From a bacterium (GTDB lineage Bacteria; Zhuqueibacterota; Zhuqueibacteria; Oleimicrobiales; Geothermoviventaceae): 64,000 nt of DNA. The stretch lies in the NCBI GenBank assembly GCA_028275345.1, contig JAPWUV010000001.1, positions 372,001 to 436,000 of the forward strand. Reading direction: 5' to 3'. The notes beneath the pieces were generated by a model. It searched no databases. It was not told the DNA's origin and was given only the letters and a program-made list of their open reading frames with translations. Shown piece by piece: positions 55,384 to 64,000 of the stretch. The translations under genes and the position numbers were made by a program. Position 1 is the first letter of the stretch; every line of letters starts with the position of its first letter.

Positions 55384-57681
55384 TCAAGGCCACTGGCGAC
55401 GGGACGTCCAGCTGACCATCAAGAAAAGCAGCGAGAACCCGTTCAATAGGGCAAGGCCCAGCAGAGTATTCTGAACCCCCATCAAGGGGATGACGAAGGT
55501 GCTCGTCAGCAGGGCTCCAGCACTTGAGCCGACCAAGTCGATGCCGTAGAGAAGACCGGCCGCCTCCCGCGCTCTTTCCCGCCTGCCCAGCAGAATGGCA
55601 TTGGCGACGGGGAACTGATAGCCGCCGGCAGCGCCAGCCAGCCCCACTGCGAGGGGAAAGCCGAGCTTGAGCCATTGAGAAACCGTATCCTGTGGCGCGG
55701 TGGTGGAGGCTTGGCGGAGCATTTCGAAGAAGCCCAGAACCAGAAGGAGGAAGCCGAGTTGAACGGCGACCGCCCGAGCGCGAGCTCCTCCGCCCCTCTG
55801 AGCCGCGCGCGTGCCGAAGAAGCTACCGCATGTCAGGCCGATCATGTAGGCTGCTACGAGCAAGGCGAGCTCGTAGTAAGCGTACCCGAAAAGGGCCTGG
55901 AACGCCACGATGGAGGCCACTTCCAGGGAGATCTCCGCAAACCCGACACTGAGGATCGTAACCAAAACGGGCATGCGGCGCAGGTCGCCGGTTCGCCTCC
56001 ATTCGGCGAGCCCGAGGATCAGACACGCAGCCATCCCGAGGAACGCGGCCCCGCCCAGCAGGGTCCGCCCATGGACGCGCAGGAAGCGCAGGAGGTTTCG
56101 CAGGGATTGGGTGAAGAGGGTGCTCCAGAGGGTCACGTCGAAGTAGTAAGCCACGGGGCGAAGGTCCAGGTTCAACCCAGGATTCCCCGCCGCGCGTAGT
56201 CGCTCCGCCAGGTAGAGCTTCCGTTCCCGCGTGAGCTGGTAGGGCAGGTAGTATTCCCGTACGTAGGTTGCAGGAATTCCCCGGCTCCGGAGGCGGCCCA
56301 GCAGCGTGTCGGCCTCGGCGCTGAGCGCCCCATCCGTGCTGGCAAGGAAGGTTGTGCTCTCGCCGGGGAGGAGGACGACCCGCCGGTATTCGTGCGCCAA
56401 GCTCGCCTCCAGACAGCGCAGGAATTCGGCAAGATCGGGTCCGATGGCGTTCTCGGAGGAATTGACCTGGAAGGCGAGGAGACCTCCCGGGGCCAACTTC
56501 CGCCGGGCCTCGCGGAAGAATTGTACGGTGTAGAAACGATTCACCTGGACGTTGTGGGGATCGGGGAGGTTCAGCAGGATCACGTCGTAGCGCCGGGGTG
56601 TGATCCTGAGGAAGCGGCGCCCATCGAGGTGATGAGTGGCCACGCGCGGATCCTCGAGGAGGGAAACGACGGAGTCGGGGAGCGTTTTCCGCGCGAGTCG
56701 GATCACCGTGGGATCGAGCTCAACGTAGTCCACGTGGCGCACGGTCGGGTGCTTCAGAACCTCTGCCAGCAATCCGCCGGCCCCGCCACCAATCAGCAGC
56801 ACGTCCTTCGGAGCGGGATGCTCCAGGAGCGGGGGATGGGCCGTCTGCTCGGCAGTGAGGTAGTCCGGCCAGGTGAACATCAGGAGCCCATTCACGTAGA
56901 AGCTGATCGAGCCGCCGAGGCGGGTGACCACTGTCTGCCCGTACACGGAGTTGCCCACCTCCGTGACTTCCAGCCCTCGCCACAGGAGCCGAAGGGTGGG
57001 GCGTTCCAGTAGCGGGAGTACCAGGGCCGCCACGGCGAGCCCACCTGAGACCAGGGCGGACCTGCGGTGCTCGAGCCTCCGGAGGAACCGCGCGCCCGTG
57101 CCCAGCAAGGATGCCGAGGCGAGAGCAACAATGCTTAGGTTGCTCAACCAGCGGAGCAGGAGGAAACTTACCACGAGCCCGCCGATCCCAGCCCCGAGCG
57201 ACTCCGCGAAGTAGATCCAGCCGATCCTGCCCGCGGCTGTCCCAGGCCCCTTTGCCTCCTCGAAGGCGCGTACGCCGGCGGTGAAAAGGAACCCAATGAC
57301 GACGCAGAAGGGGAAAACCCAGAGTAACGGGGTGAGGAACATCGGGACGAGATCGCTGATCTCGCCGGGGGTGCGCCCGAAGATGGGGGGACTGAGCCTC
57401 ACCAACACCACACTGACGGGCATGAGAATGCCGGCCAAGACCTGCGCGCGGGCGAAGGACAGAAGTGCGTTGCGCTGCAGGATCCGCGCTCGCCCCAGCA
57501 CCCCGCTCCCGAAGGCTGTCCCGAGCAACCAAACCCCCAGCAAGAACCCGGTGGTCAGCTCGTTGCCGTAGAAGGCGACCACCAGTTCCCGCATCAGGAT
57601 GGTTTGAGCGAAGATCCCGGCCCCGCCGCAGATCCCAACCGCGAGGGGCAGAAGACGATCGGGCTGTCCGCGCATCGCCAA
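55384..57681 (-). CDS. Fused membrane transporter-like/spermidine synthase-like protein
   Basis: 765 aa. About six to seven N-terminal membrane helices (GICGGAGIFAQTILMRELVV onward), a central soluble SAM-type Rossmann domain (about 290-480) with VLLIGGGAGGLLAEVLKH, VDYVELDPTVIRLARK and YDVILLNLPDPHNVQVNRFY, then about seven more membrane helices. The NLPDP motif replaces DxSDP of true aminopropyltransferases, as is usual in this fused family; an actual polyamine product is unproven. It sits at the inner membrane with the enzyme domain in the cytosol. Role in this organism unknown. Confidence 0.85.
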   Translation of the reverse strand: MAMRGQPDRLLPLAVGICGGAGIFAQTILMRELVVAFYGNELTTGFLLGVWLLGTAFGSGVLGRARILQRNALLSFARAQVLAGILMPVSVVLVRLSPPIFGRTPGEISDLVPMFLTPLLWVFPFCVVIGFLFTAGVRAFEEAKGPGTAAGRIGWIYFAESLGAGIGGLVVSFLLLRWLSNLSIVALASASLLGTGARFLRRLEHRRSALVSGGLAVAALVLPLLERPTLRLLWRGLEVTEVGNSVYGQTVVTRLGGSISFYVNGLLMFTWPDYLTAEQTAHPPLLEHPAPKDVLLIGGGAGGLLAEVLKHPTVRHVDYVELDPTVIRLARKTLPDSVVSLLEDPRVATHHLDGRRFLRITPRRYDVILLNLPDPHNVQVNRFYTVQFFREARRKLAPGGLLAFQVNSSENAIGPDLAEFLRCLEASLAHEYRRVVLLPGESTTFLASTDGALSAEADTLLGRLRSRGIPATYVREYYLPYQLTRERKLYLAERLRAAGNPGLNLDLRPVAYYFDVTLWSTLFTQSLRNLLRFLRVHGRTLLGGAAFLGMAACLILGLAEWRRTGDLRRMPVLVTILSVGFAEISLEVASIVAFQALFGYAYYELALLVAAYMIGLTCGSFFGTRAAQRGGGARARAVAVQLGFLLLVLGFFEMLRQASTTAPQDTVSQWLKLGFPLAVGLAGAAGGYQFPVANAILLGRRERAREAAGLLYGIDLVGSSAGALLTSTFVIPLMGVQNTLLGLALLNGFSLLFLMVSWTSRRQWP

Positions 57682-57821
57682 TCACCCGAAAGCCGGTCCC
57701 GCACGACAACCCTCAGCGCGTCGCCGCCCCGGCAGATGACGTTGCGCGCCCCAACCGGAGCTGAACTCCAAACGCGCCGAGGCTGGGATGGTTCCGTCCG
57801 AACCACGGGCTACGACGCGTT

Positions 57822-57850
57822 TGTTGCTCTCACGCAGACGCATTACATTC
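57822..57850 (+). promoter_or_regulatory. Possible promoter for the DUF4432 gene
   Basis: TTGTTG (57822-57827), 17-nt spacer, TACATT (57845-57850), about 70 bp before the ATG in the divergent gap 57682-57922. The -35 match is modest. Confidence 0.3.
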
Positions 57851-57922
57851 GCGGCGGCTGGCGCAAAAGGGGATCGATGGGGGAAGAGAAATCTGCGCAA
57901 ACCAAGGCCACGGAGGTTTGGG

Positions 57923-59017
57923 ATGATCCGCCTATTTGGCATGGCGCTCAGACGCGAACAACTCCTGCCGCGGTTAGGGCATCTTTCCCAGCTCGCCGGT
58001 TTCCAGCCCGCAGAACTGAGCGAGGGCCAAAGCCGGGGCGTGCGCGTCTTGCATGTGTGGAACGGGAGCGGATTGGAATTCACCGTCGTCGTTGACCGCG
58101 GCTTGGACATTTCCCACTGCCGCTTTTGCGGAATCCCCTTGTCCTGGAGGGCCCCTGTGGGGGAAGCCCACCCGCACCGATTCGACCCGCGCGGGCTAGG
58201 TTGGCTGCGGACGTTTTACGGAGGGCTGGTGGTGACCTGCGGTTTGACCCAGGCTGGAGCTCCCTGCGTCGATGAGGGGGAGGATCTCGGGCTCCACGGG
58301 TGGTTCTCCCATCTGCCGGCTGAGGAAGTCCGATGGGATTCCTACTGGGAGGGCGAAGAGCTCTACCTTCGTGTTTCGGGGAAGGTCCGCGAATGGCGAA
58401 TGTTCGGGCCTAACCTGCTCCTCGAACGGACGATTCTGACGCGCCTCGGGGATCCCTGGATCCGCATCGAAGACAGGGTCAGCAACGAGGGAACCAAGCG
58501 TACGCCGATCATGTTATTGTACCACGTGAACCTCGGCTGGCCCATCGTCGACGCTGGGGCGGAGATCCTGTGCGCCTTCACGGACGTCCGCCCCCGGGAT
58601 GAGGAGGCCGCCAAAGGCCGGAGTCACTGGTTCCGGATCCTCGAGCCTGCGCGGGCCTTCCGGGAGCAGGTATTCTACGTGGATCATCCGGCCGGCGACG
58701 ATGGCTACGTGGACGTAGCCCTTGTGAATCCCCGCCTCCGCGGGGACGGCCTCGGCCTGGCTCTCTGCTACCGGAAAGCCGATCTCCCCCGCTTCACGCT
58801 GTGGAAGCAGCTGGATGAGTACGAATACGTCGTCGGGCTGGAGCCGGCCAACTGCTGGGTGGAAGGAAGGGCCAAGGAAAAGCAGCGAGGCGCTGTGGAG
58901 TACCTGGAGCCAGGAGAAGCGCGCTCCTTCGGGCTCGAGTTGCGGGTGATTGACTCGGAGGGAATTCACCGGCTGCGCGAGGCACTTCGGCAGCGGGGAC
59001 GTGTGTCAGCTGAGTGA
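57923..59017 (+). CDS. DUF4432 family protein (aldose-1-epimerase-like fold)
   Basis: 364 aa from ATG 57923 (GGAGG 7 nt upstream). Beta-sandwich protein of the galactose mutarotase superfamily: FTVVVDRGLDISHCRFCGIP, WLRTFYGGLVVTCGLTQAGA, LGLHGWFSHLPAEEV (candidate His) and PIMLLYHVNLGWPIVD (second His), KQLDEYEYVVGLEPANCW near the end. These His and Glu residues resemble the mutarotase site. Likely acts on a sugar or sugar acid in the cytosol. A ribokinase homologue follows 132 bp on, so a shared sugar pathway is plausible. Confidence 0.85.
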   Translation: MIRLFGMALRREQLLPRLGHLSQLAGFQPAELSEGQSRGVRVLHVWNGSGLEFTVVVDRGLDISHCRFCGIPLSWRAPVGEAHPHRFDPRGLGWLRTFYGGLVVTCGLTQAGAPCVDEGEDLGLHGWFSHLPAEEVRWDSYWEGEELYLRVSGKVREWRMFGPNLLLERTILTRLGDPWIRIEDRVSNEGTKRTPIMLLYHVNLGWPIVDAGAEILCAFTDVRPRDEEAAKGRSHWFRILEPARAFREQVFYVDHPAGDDGYVDVALVNPRLRGDGLGLALCYRKADLPRFTLWKQLDEYEYVVGLEPANCWVEGRAKEKQRGAVEYLEPGEARSFGLELRVIDSEGIHRLREALRQRGRVSAE

Positions 59018-59149
59018 GCTGGCTCCGTTTCGCCGGACTCCGGGCCATCCGGCGGCGCTGGGATTCGGGTTCCCCGAGGGTGAGTCGGTGGAGTCGGCAG
59101 CTCATCCCGAGCGAACCGGTTCGCCGGCGGCTTGCGCTGCGAGGCGCAA

Positions 59150-60094
59150 ATGAACGAGCTTGACGTGCTGATCCTCGGAGAGATCCGCCTGCATCTCGTC
59201 GTGGAGGTGGAAAGGCTTCCGGCCGCAGGCGAGACGCTGATGGGCCGTGCCTTGTACCACTTCGCCGGGGGCAAAGGTGCAAATCAAGCAGTAGCCGTTG
59301 CCCGGCTGGGAGGCCGTGCAGGATTGGTCGGAAAAGCGGGAGCGGACGCTTTCGGGGACGAACTAGAGAATTCCCTCCGGGGTGCTGGGTTGGTGGAACT
59401 CCGGCTGAGTCGCTCGGACAGGAGCCCTACCGGGATCGCCCTCGCGGCAGTGGATGCTTCCGGCCAGAGCGAACTTATCGTTGTCCCCGGAGCCAACGCT
59501 GAGCTGTCCCCTGAAGAGGTGCGCCAGGCTCGCGACCTCTTTGCAAGGTCGCGCGTCGTGCTCCTCCAGCTCGGAGCGACTCCGGAGGCCGTGACTGAGG
59601 CAATCGGCCTCGCGAGAGACTTTCGCAAGCTGGTCATCCTGAATCTTGGATCATCGGGAGCAGCTCCCCAAAGCCTCTTGAAGGCAGTAGATTTTGTGAC
59701 GGCGAACTCATCGGAGTTGGAAGTCCTTGCCGGAAGACGCGTGACGGACAAGTCGAGCGCGGAGTTGGCCGCGGCGATCCTGGTCGAAAAGGGTGTCCGC
59801 AACGTCGTGGTGACCTTGGGCGCGGAGGGTTGCCTCTTTTGGGGGCCGGAGGGTCGGCTTCACGTCCCGACGGCTCGGACGGAGGCGGCGGATCGGCCGG
59901 CGGCCCAGGACGTGTTCCATGCTGCCTTCGCCCTGACGCTGGCTCGCGGTGAGACCCTGCGTCGGGCGCTCGAATTCGCCAACGCTGCTGCAGCCCTTAC
60001 CACGACGAGACCCGGTGGACAGGCGTCCGCTCCCACGCACGATGAGGTCAGGGAATTTCTGGAAAACGTCTCCGCATCCTCGACTATCGGCTGA
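59150..60094 (+). CDS. Ribokinase-like PfkB protein with altered active site
   Basis: 314 aa from ATG 59150 (GAGGCG upstream). The overall fold is ribokinase (YHFAGGKGANQAVAVARLGG; TANSSELEVLAG; VVVTLGAEGCLFWG). Two key motifs are changed: the N-terminal substrate motif GSINxD reads GEIRLH, and the anion-hole motif DTTGAGDxF reads DRPAAQDVF (248-256), keeping the catalytic Asp254 but losing both glycines. It may have lost kinase activity, changed substrate, or serve as a regulator. The frame is intact, so it is not a decayed gene. Confidence 0.82.
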   Translation: MNELDVLILGEIRLHLVVEVERLPAAGETLMGRALYHFAGGKGANQAVAVARLGGRAGLVGKAGADAFGDELENSLRGAGLVELRLSRSDRSPTGIALAAVDASGQSELIVVPGANAELSPEEVRQARDLFARSRVVLLQLGATPEAVTEAIGLARDFRKLVILNLGSSGAAPQSLLKAVDFVTANSSELEVLAGRRVTDKSSAELAAAILVEKGVRNVVVTLGAEGCLFWGPEGRLHVPTARTEAADRPAAQDVFHAAFALTLARGETLRRALEFANAAAALTTTRPGGQASAPTHDEVREFLENVSASSTIG

Positions 60095-60186
60095 GAGACT
60101 TCGCGATAAACGGAGGGCATGACCGATCCCCCGCTGCCATGGTGGACGGCGGAAGGCGCGCAAGTCCAGCGCGAGCACGAGCGGAG

Positions 60187-60217
60187 CCTCTTGTGCCCCA
60201 ATTGGGGAACGAAGAGG
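60187..60217. repeat. 31-bp interrupted inverted repeat
   Basis: CCTCTT (60187-60192) and AAGAGG (60212-60217) flank the perfect palindrome CCCCAATTGGGG (60196-60207). It lies in the 397-bp spacer 60095-60491, which otherwise shows no gene. There is no T-run, so an operator or RNA hairpin is more likely than a terminator. Confidence 0.5.
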
Positions 60218-60491
60218 TGGAGGTCCGCTGTCCGCAGGGGCCAAAGCCGCATCATCGCCGAGTCTCCGAGCCGGCTTCTAGCGCGCGTCCGCCGGTGGTG
60301 TGGGGGCACAGGGTCGAACGGAGGGATGACCTATACAGGGTTTAGGCTTGAGCAGGATAAGGCTGGATCGGACGGCTTTCGAGTGTAGGAAGTACGCGCA
60401 GTGCGCTGGCTGCCTGCTCGGCGACCCTCGGTGTCCTCCGACCCCGCCCGCCGGGTGGTGGCGTTTGCTCTTTCGTGGCAGGTGAACTGAG

Positions 60492-63400
60492 TTGCGCCGG
60501 TATCCCCTTTGCAGCATCTTGCGCCGTCTCGTGCGGTTGACCAAACATCTCGTGACCTACCTCGGCGTAGGCCTCCTCCTGCTGTATCTCCTTTTGCTCA
60601 GCCCTCCCGGCCAGTCCGTGGTCAGGCGCCAGGTCATGAAGATCGTCCGGAAGAGCCTTCCCGCCTCTGCGAGCGTTGGGTCGGTTCGCACCGACGTGTG
60701 GTCTCACGTGGATCTTCACGATGTGGCTTTTCGCGACTCGGCCAATGCCATTTTCCTCGGGCGCGTCCGGGTGCGCTACTTCCTGCCCGCGCTCCTGGCG
60801 CGGAGGATCGCCATCCGCAAGGTGGCCCTTGATGAGGCCCGGCTCCACATTGTCCGAGGTCGTGATGGCCGGGTTTCGCTGATCTCCCTGTTCGGCAAGC
60901 CGAGCGAGAGTCGTCCGCCCGACACGACCCGTCAGCGCTCCGGGTGGCAAATCGAGGTGCGGGGCTTCGAGGTGAGGAGGGCGTCTCTTGCCTACGTGGA
61001 CCAGCCTCTGGGCATGGTTGTCTCCTTCGGGGCGCTGGAGCTGAAGGCGCGGCTCTTCGGCTCAGACTCCGCAGATTTCCGTTTGGACGGGCAGGGTGGG
61101 TCCTTCTCCAGCCGATGGTGGCAGGGAGGAGTGGATAGCCTGTTCGCGGAGGGATCAGTCGGTCGGGCAGGGATGTCGCTTCGGGCTGTCCGAGTCCGGG
61201 CGGAGAGGGGATCGGTCAGCGCGAGGGGGTTCGTGCCGTTCGCATCTGGCGGGACGTACGACCTCGCCGCTGCTGTCGAGGCGAACCTCGGGTCGGTGGT
61301 CGCTATCCCCAGCCCCCTGCGCGGCAGGTTGGGCTCGGCTTCCCTTGCGGGGGAACTCTCTTGGCGGGGGACGCTGGCCTCGCCGGATCTCAAAGCGAAC
61401 GTCCAGTTTCACCATCTGAACCTCGGTCGGGAGTATCCTCTGTCCGGCAAGATCCTCGCGGATGTGGCGGCCGGGAAGCGGCTTCGCCTTTCGGTCACAG
61501 CCGAGCTGGGCGGCCGGGATGTCGAATTCCGATACGATGGCATGGTGGATTCGCTGCTCAGGCGACCCCGGTTCGGTCGCTACCAGGCTCAGCTTACGGC
61601 CGATGCCCTCTCGCTGGATTCCCTCCTGCAATTCCTTCCGGTTTCGCTCTGCGCGACGGGCGGGAGATTCGACGCCGACGTCTGGGCCGAAGGGAAGGGG
61701 ATCTCTCCCCCCGACCGCGTGGTGCTGAAGACCAGAGTCTCCGGTTGGAGTTGCGGGGATTCCTTGCTGCCGGAACTGAGGCTCGAAGGACGGCTGGAGA
61801 AGGGTCTGTGGCATTCGCACCTTTTTTGGGGCGCCAATTCCGTCGTGCTCCGGGGGAGAATCGATGAGCGCGGGCGGATCCAGGCGGCGACCCAGGTGGA
61901 CCTCACCGAGCTTTCCCTCCCAGGCAAGATCATCGGGGAAAAGCTGACGGAGGGGTTCGTTCGCTATCGAGGGGAAGTGTTTGGTTCCCTGCGTCATCCG
62001 GGATTCCGGGGAGAGCTGTGGGTGCAGGATCTTTCCTACCCCGACCTGAGCGTCGACAGTCTGTGGGCGAGAGTCCGCGGCTCAACTTCGGCCTTGTTCG
62101 TGGAGCAGTCCGTCTTTCGGGTCCACGGGGATCTGGTCGCCCTCGGCCGCTGGGTTTCCCGGCCGGAGCTCCGAGGCCGGCTGTGGGCTACGGGAACGGC
62201 GAGCGGACCCATCAGCCGACCTGGCGCTCGTGCCTCAGTCGGGGCAACGAACATCCGGATCGGCTCGTTCCGTGCGGACAGCCTCAACGGGTTGGTCGAA
62301 TTCGCTGGGGACTCGCTGAATTGGGCCGACCTTCGCATCTCCTTCTCCGACACCCTCGCAGCCGTGAGCCGGGGCAAGCTCGAATTTCGCGCCAAGGCCT
62401 CAAGACTTGCGGCGGAGGTCAGCTTGTCTGGCCGTTCCGGGCGAGAGCGCACACCAATGGGGCAAATCTCCGGGATGGCGCTGTTCAGGCCGGATTCCCT
62501 TTCCGCCTCCGCTTCCTGGGCGGACCTGGACCTCCACATCCTCAAGCAGTGGGTTCCTGAATTGGGTGACTTGTCGGGTCGGGCAAGTGGGGGCGCTTTT
62601 CTCGCCGGTCCGAGATCTTCCCTCACCTTTCATGCGAACGTGCGTGCGGAGAAGTTGAGGTACCGGGAGATGGGTCCCGCGAGACTCGATGCGGAGGCTG
62701 CCCTCGATTCCGGCTCGGTCAGCTTCGGGGGTGAGCTCTGGATCGCGGAGGACACGGCGGCCGTGCGTTTCTCCGGCGTGCTTCCGCTGCGGAGCGATCG
62801 GGGCTGGAAGCTGGCGCCGGAGCCGGAGAACCCCGCCATCGTGAGCGTGACGACGGGTGGGGTGCATCTGGGGCCGCTGACGGACTGGCTTCGGGGAACT
62901 CTGGCTTTGAACGGCAGGTTGGCGGCGAGAGCCAAGCTGTACAATGCCGGCGCGGGGTGGGAGCAAGATGTCGAAGCGACCCTCCGCGATGTGGAGATCG
63001 GCTGGCTCAAGCCTTCGCTCACTGTTTCCGGCACGGACGGATGGGTAGCGCTGAAAGGCGCGCTCGGAGCCCCGCTGATCCAGTTCAGCTTGAGGACGGG
63101 GAAGGTGGCGCTCCGGGGAGCACAGTTGGACAGCACTCGCTGGCACGGCTCGGGCAGTCGCGAATGGCTGCGGATCCGGCTGGGCGAGCTCTGGCTGAGC
63201 GGAGGTAAGGCATCCGTGGCCGGGCTTGTGCCACTCCGCCGGGGTCCGGGCGCGGACAGTCTGCGAGTGGTTTTCGGGGACTTCCCGGTGGGTGCGGCCA
63301 ACGCCTTCCTGCGCGGGCTGCGAGTGAATCGCGGGATGCTGAGCGGGGAGATTGGCCTCTTCTGGGCCGAAGGGCAGCCTTCGCTCCGCGGCGAGCTCGA

Positions 63401-64000
63401 GCTGGGCGCGAGCACTGTGGAGGTGAACGGAGTCAAGCCCGCGATCCAGTTCAGCACCTCCAGGTTTCAGTTCGCGGGCGATACGATCCGCGTGCAGAAG
63501 CTGGAGGGGAACTGGGGGAGGGGCCGGCTCACAGCCTCCGGCTGGCTGAGCATCTCTGCCCAAGGACTCCGTGCGGCCAACCTGAAGGCGTCCGCCCGGG
63601 AGCTTCATTTCACCGTCCCCGACGTGCTTGAGGTGCGTGTGGATCGGGCCGACTTGAGCTTGACTGCTCCCACAGAACGATTGCGGCTTTCGGGCCAGGT
63701 GACGTTGGACGAAACGCGCTTCATCCGCAATCTCCGGCTGAGCGATCTCGCTGGAGGTGCCCGGAGAGCTGAAGCACGGGAGGAGAAACGGAACCGTTTC
63801 CTCGAGCGACTGGAGCTGGATGTGGGCGTGCTGGCGCCAAAGCGGCTGCTCGTGGACATGAACCTCGGCAAGCTTCGGCTCGACGCCAATGTGGCCGTCT
63901 CGGGGACCGCTGCTGTGCCCCGGTTCGCGGGAGAAGTTCAGGTTACGGAAGGCTACGTGCTTTACCTCGACCGGAAGTTTGAGGTCACCCGCGGTGTGAT
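60492..64000 (+). CDS. tamB: Partial: TamB-like translocation/assembly module protein
   Basis: Runs off the right edge with 1169 codons visible and no stop. TTG start at 60492, 5 nt after AGGTGA; an in-frame TGA at 60483 limits upstream extension. One N-terminal membrane helix (LVTYLGVGLLLLYLLLLS) is followed by AsmA/TamB-type beta repeats: VGSVRTDVWSHVDLHDVAF, ALLARRIAIRKVALDEARLH, and many strands of the type LRGRLWATGTASGP. Near the edge VTEGYVLYLDRKFEVTRG matches the start of the conserved TamB C-terminal domain. It bridges inner and outer membranes for phospholipid or barrel-protein delivery. Confidence 0.85.
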   Translation, partial: MRRYPLCSILRRLVRLTKHLVTYLGVGLLLLYLLLLSPPGQSVVRRQVMKIVRKSLPASASVGSVRTDVWSHVDLHDVAFRDSANAIFLGRVRVRYFLPALLARRIAIRKVALDEARLHIVRGRDGRVSLISLFGKPSESRPPDTTRQRSGWQIEVRGFEVRRASLAYVDQPLGMVVSFGALELKARLFGSDSADFRLDGQGGSFSSRWWQGGVDSLFAEGSVGRAGMSLRAVRVRAERGSVSARGFVPFASGGTYDLAAAVEANLGSVVAIPSPLRGRLGSASLAGELSWRGTLASPDLKANVQFHHLNLGREYPLSGKILADVAAGKRLRLSVTAELGGRDVEFRYDGMVDSLLRRPRFGRYQAQLTADALSLDSLLQFLPVSLCATGGRFDADVWAEGKGISPPDRVVLKTRVSGWSCGDSLLPELRLEGRLEKGLWHSHLFWGANSVVLRGRIDERGRIQAATQVDLTELSLPGKIIGEKLTEGFVRYRGEVFGSLRHPGFRGELWVQDLSYPDLSVDSLWARVRGSTSALFVEQSVFRVHGDLVALGRWVSRPELRGRLWATGTASGPISRPGARASVGATNIRIGSFRADSLNGLVEFAGDSLNWADLRISFSDTLAAVSRGKLEFRAKASRLAAEVSLSGRSGRERTPMGQISGMALFRPDSLSASASWADLDLHILKQWVPELGDLSGRASGGAFLAGPRSSLTFHANVRAEKLRYREMGPARLDAEAALDSGSVSFGGELWIAEDTAAVRFSGVLPLRSDRGWKLAPEPENPAIVSVTTGGVHLGPLTDWLRGTLALNGRLAARAKLYNAGAGWEQDVEATLRDVEIGWLKPSLTVSGTDGWVALKGALGAPLIQFSLRTGKVALRGAQLDSTRWHGSGSREWLRIRLGELWLSGGKASVAGLVPLRRGPGADSLRVVFGDFPVGAANAFLRGLRVNRGMLSGEIGLFWAEGQPSLRGELELGASTVEVNGVKPAIQFSTSRFQFAGDTIRVQKLEGNWGRGRLTASGWLSISAQGLRAANLKASARELHFTVPDVLEVRVDRADLSLTAPTERLRLSGQVTLDETRFIRNLRLSDLAGGARRAEAREEKRNRFLERLELDVGVLAPKRLLVDMNLGKLRLDANVAVSGTAAVPRFAGEVQVTEGYVLYLDRKFEVTRGV

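Noticed and set aside
62400-63608. 402-codon minus-strand frame
   Set aside because: Antisense of the tamB-like gene, which is open across the whole region.

Overview
The window is GC-rich and densely coded. It looks like a chromosome segment of a Gram-negative bacterium of the FCB superphylum (an uncultured KSB1/Calditrichota-like lineage is my inference). The signs are a type IX secretion (T9SS) sorting domain, two PorV/PorQ-type outer-membrane barrels, a type IV pilus operon with a secretin, LPS-type glycosyltransferase genes, a TamB-like protein and several lipoproteins. No rRNA, tRNA, CRISPR array, insertion sequence or phage gene was seen, so this reads as core chromosome with a few accessory cassettes.

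Layout. 1-6.9 kb, minus strand: a protease-like TolB-propeller protein (cut by the window edge), a T9SS-exported M6-family protein whose zinc site is destroyed, and a PorV-like barrel with its own promoter, a long structured leader and a strong terminator. 7.1-22.4 kb, minus strand: one long, tightly packed and partly overlapping gene train. It runs from a polyprenyl diphosphate synthase through an ApbE lipoprotein, UDP-xylose synthase, a GT9 glycosyltransferase, rsfS, argS, a PfkB kinase and an orphan EcfA ATPase to the type IV pilus block (pilM-pilN fusion, pilO, pilP-like, pilQ, pilT) and a YbjN-like protein. 22.7-32.1 kb, plus strand: thiE, a copper-responsive csoR-cusCBA efflux operon with an operator-like site over its promoter, and a His-type Thi4. 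32.4-44.6 kb, minus strand: a lipoprotein TPR-TonB fusion, a sirtuin, a DUF1992 protein, a coupled operon of class III cyclase, PorV-TPR fusion, NusG-II protein and Gx transporter, then a small membrane protein, DacB and a dipeptide epimerase. 44.8-54.3 kb, plus strand: a parvulin-like lipoprotein, an ArsB/SLC13-type permease, a three-gene cassette (threonine-synthase-like PLP enzyme, DUF1611 protein, PP-loop ATPase), uxaC and a GarR-like reductase. 54.4-57.7 kb, minus strand: an exported protein of unknown function and a fused membrane/spermidine-synthase protein. 57.9-64 kb, plus strand: a DUF4432 epimerase-like protein, a degenerate ribokinase homologue and a TamB-like giant running off the right edge.

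The best candidate for undescribed biology is the PLP-enzyme/DUF1611/PP-loop cassette at 47.8-51.7 kb. DUF1611 (DgcN) and enolase-superfamily enzymes are linked to D-glutamate metabolism, and an epimerase of that superfamily lies about 4 kb away next to dacB. A PP-loop enzyme would split ATP to AMP and PPi, the cofactor chemistry reported for the MurL glutamyl epimerase. I propose a D-glutamate or murein-peptide salvage or epimerisation module; this is inference. Other points of note are scattered genes resembling a flavin-based extracellular electron transfer set, and several enzymes with altered key residues (M6 protease, ribokinase, EcfA).
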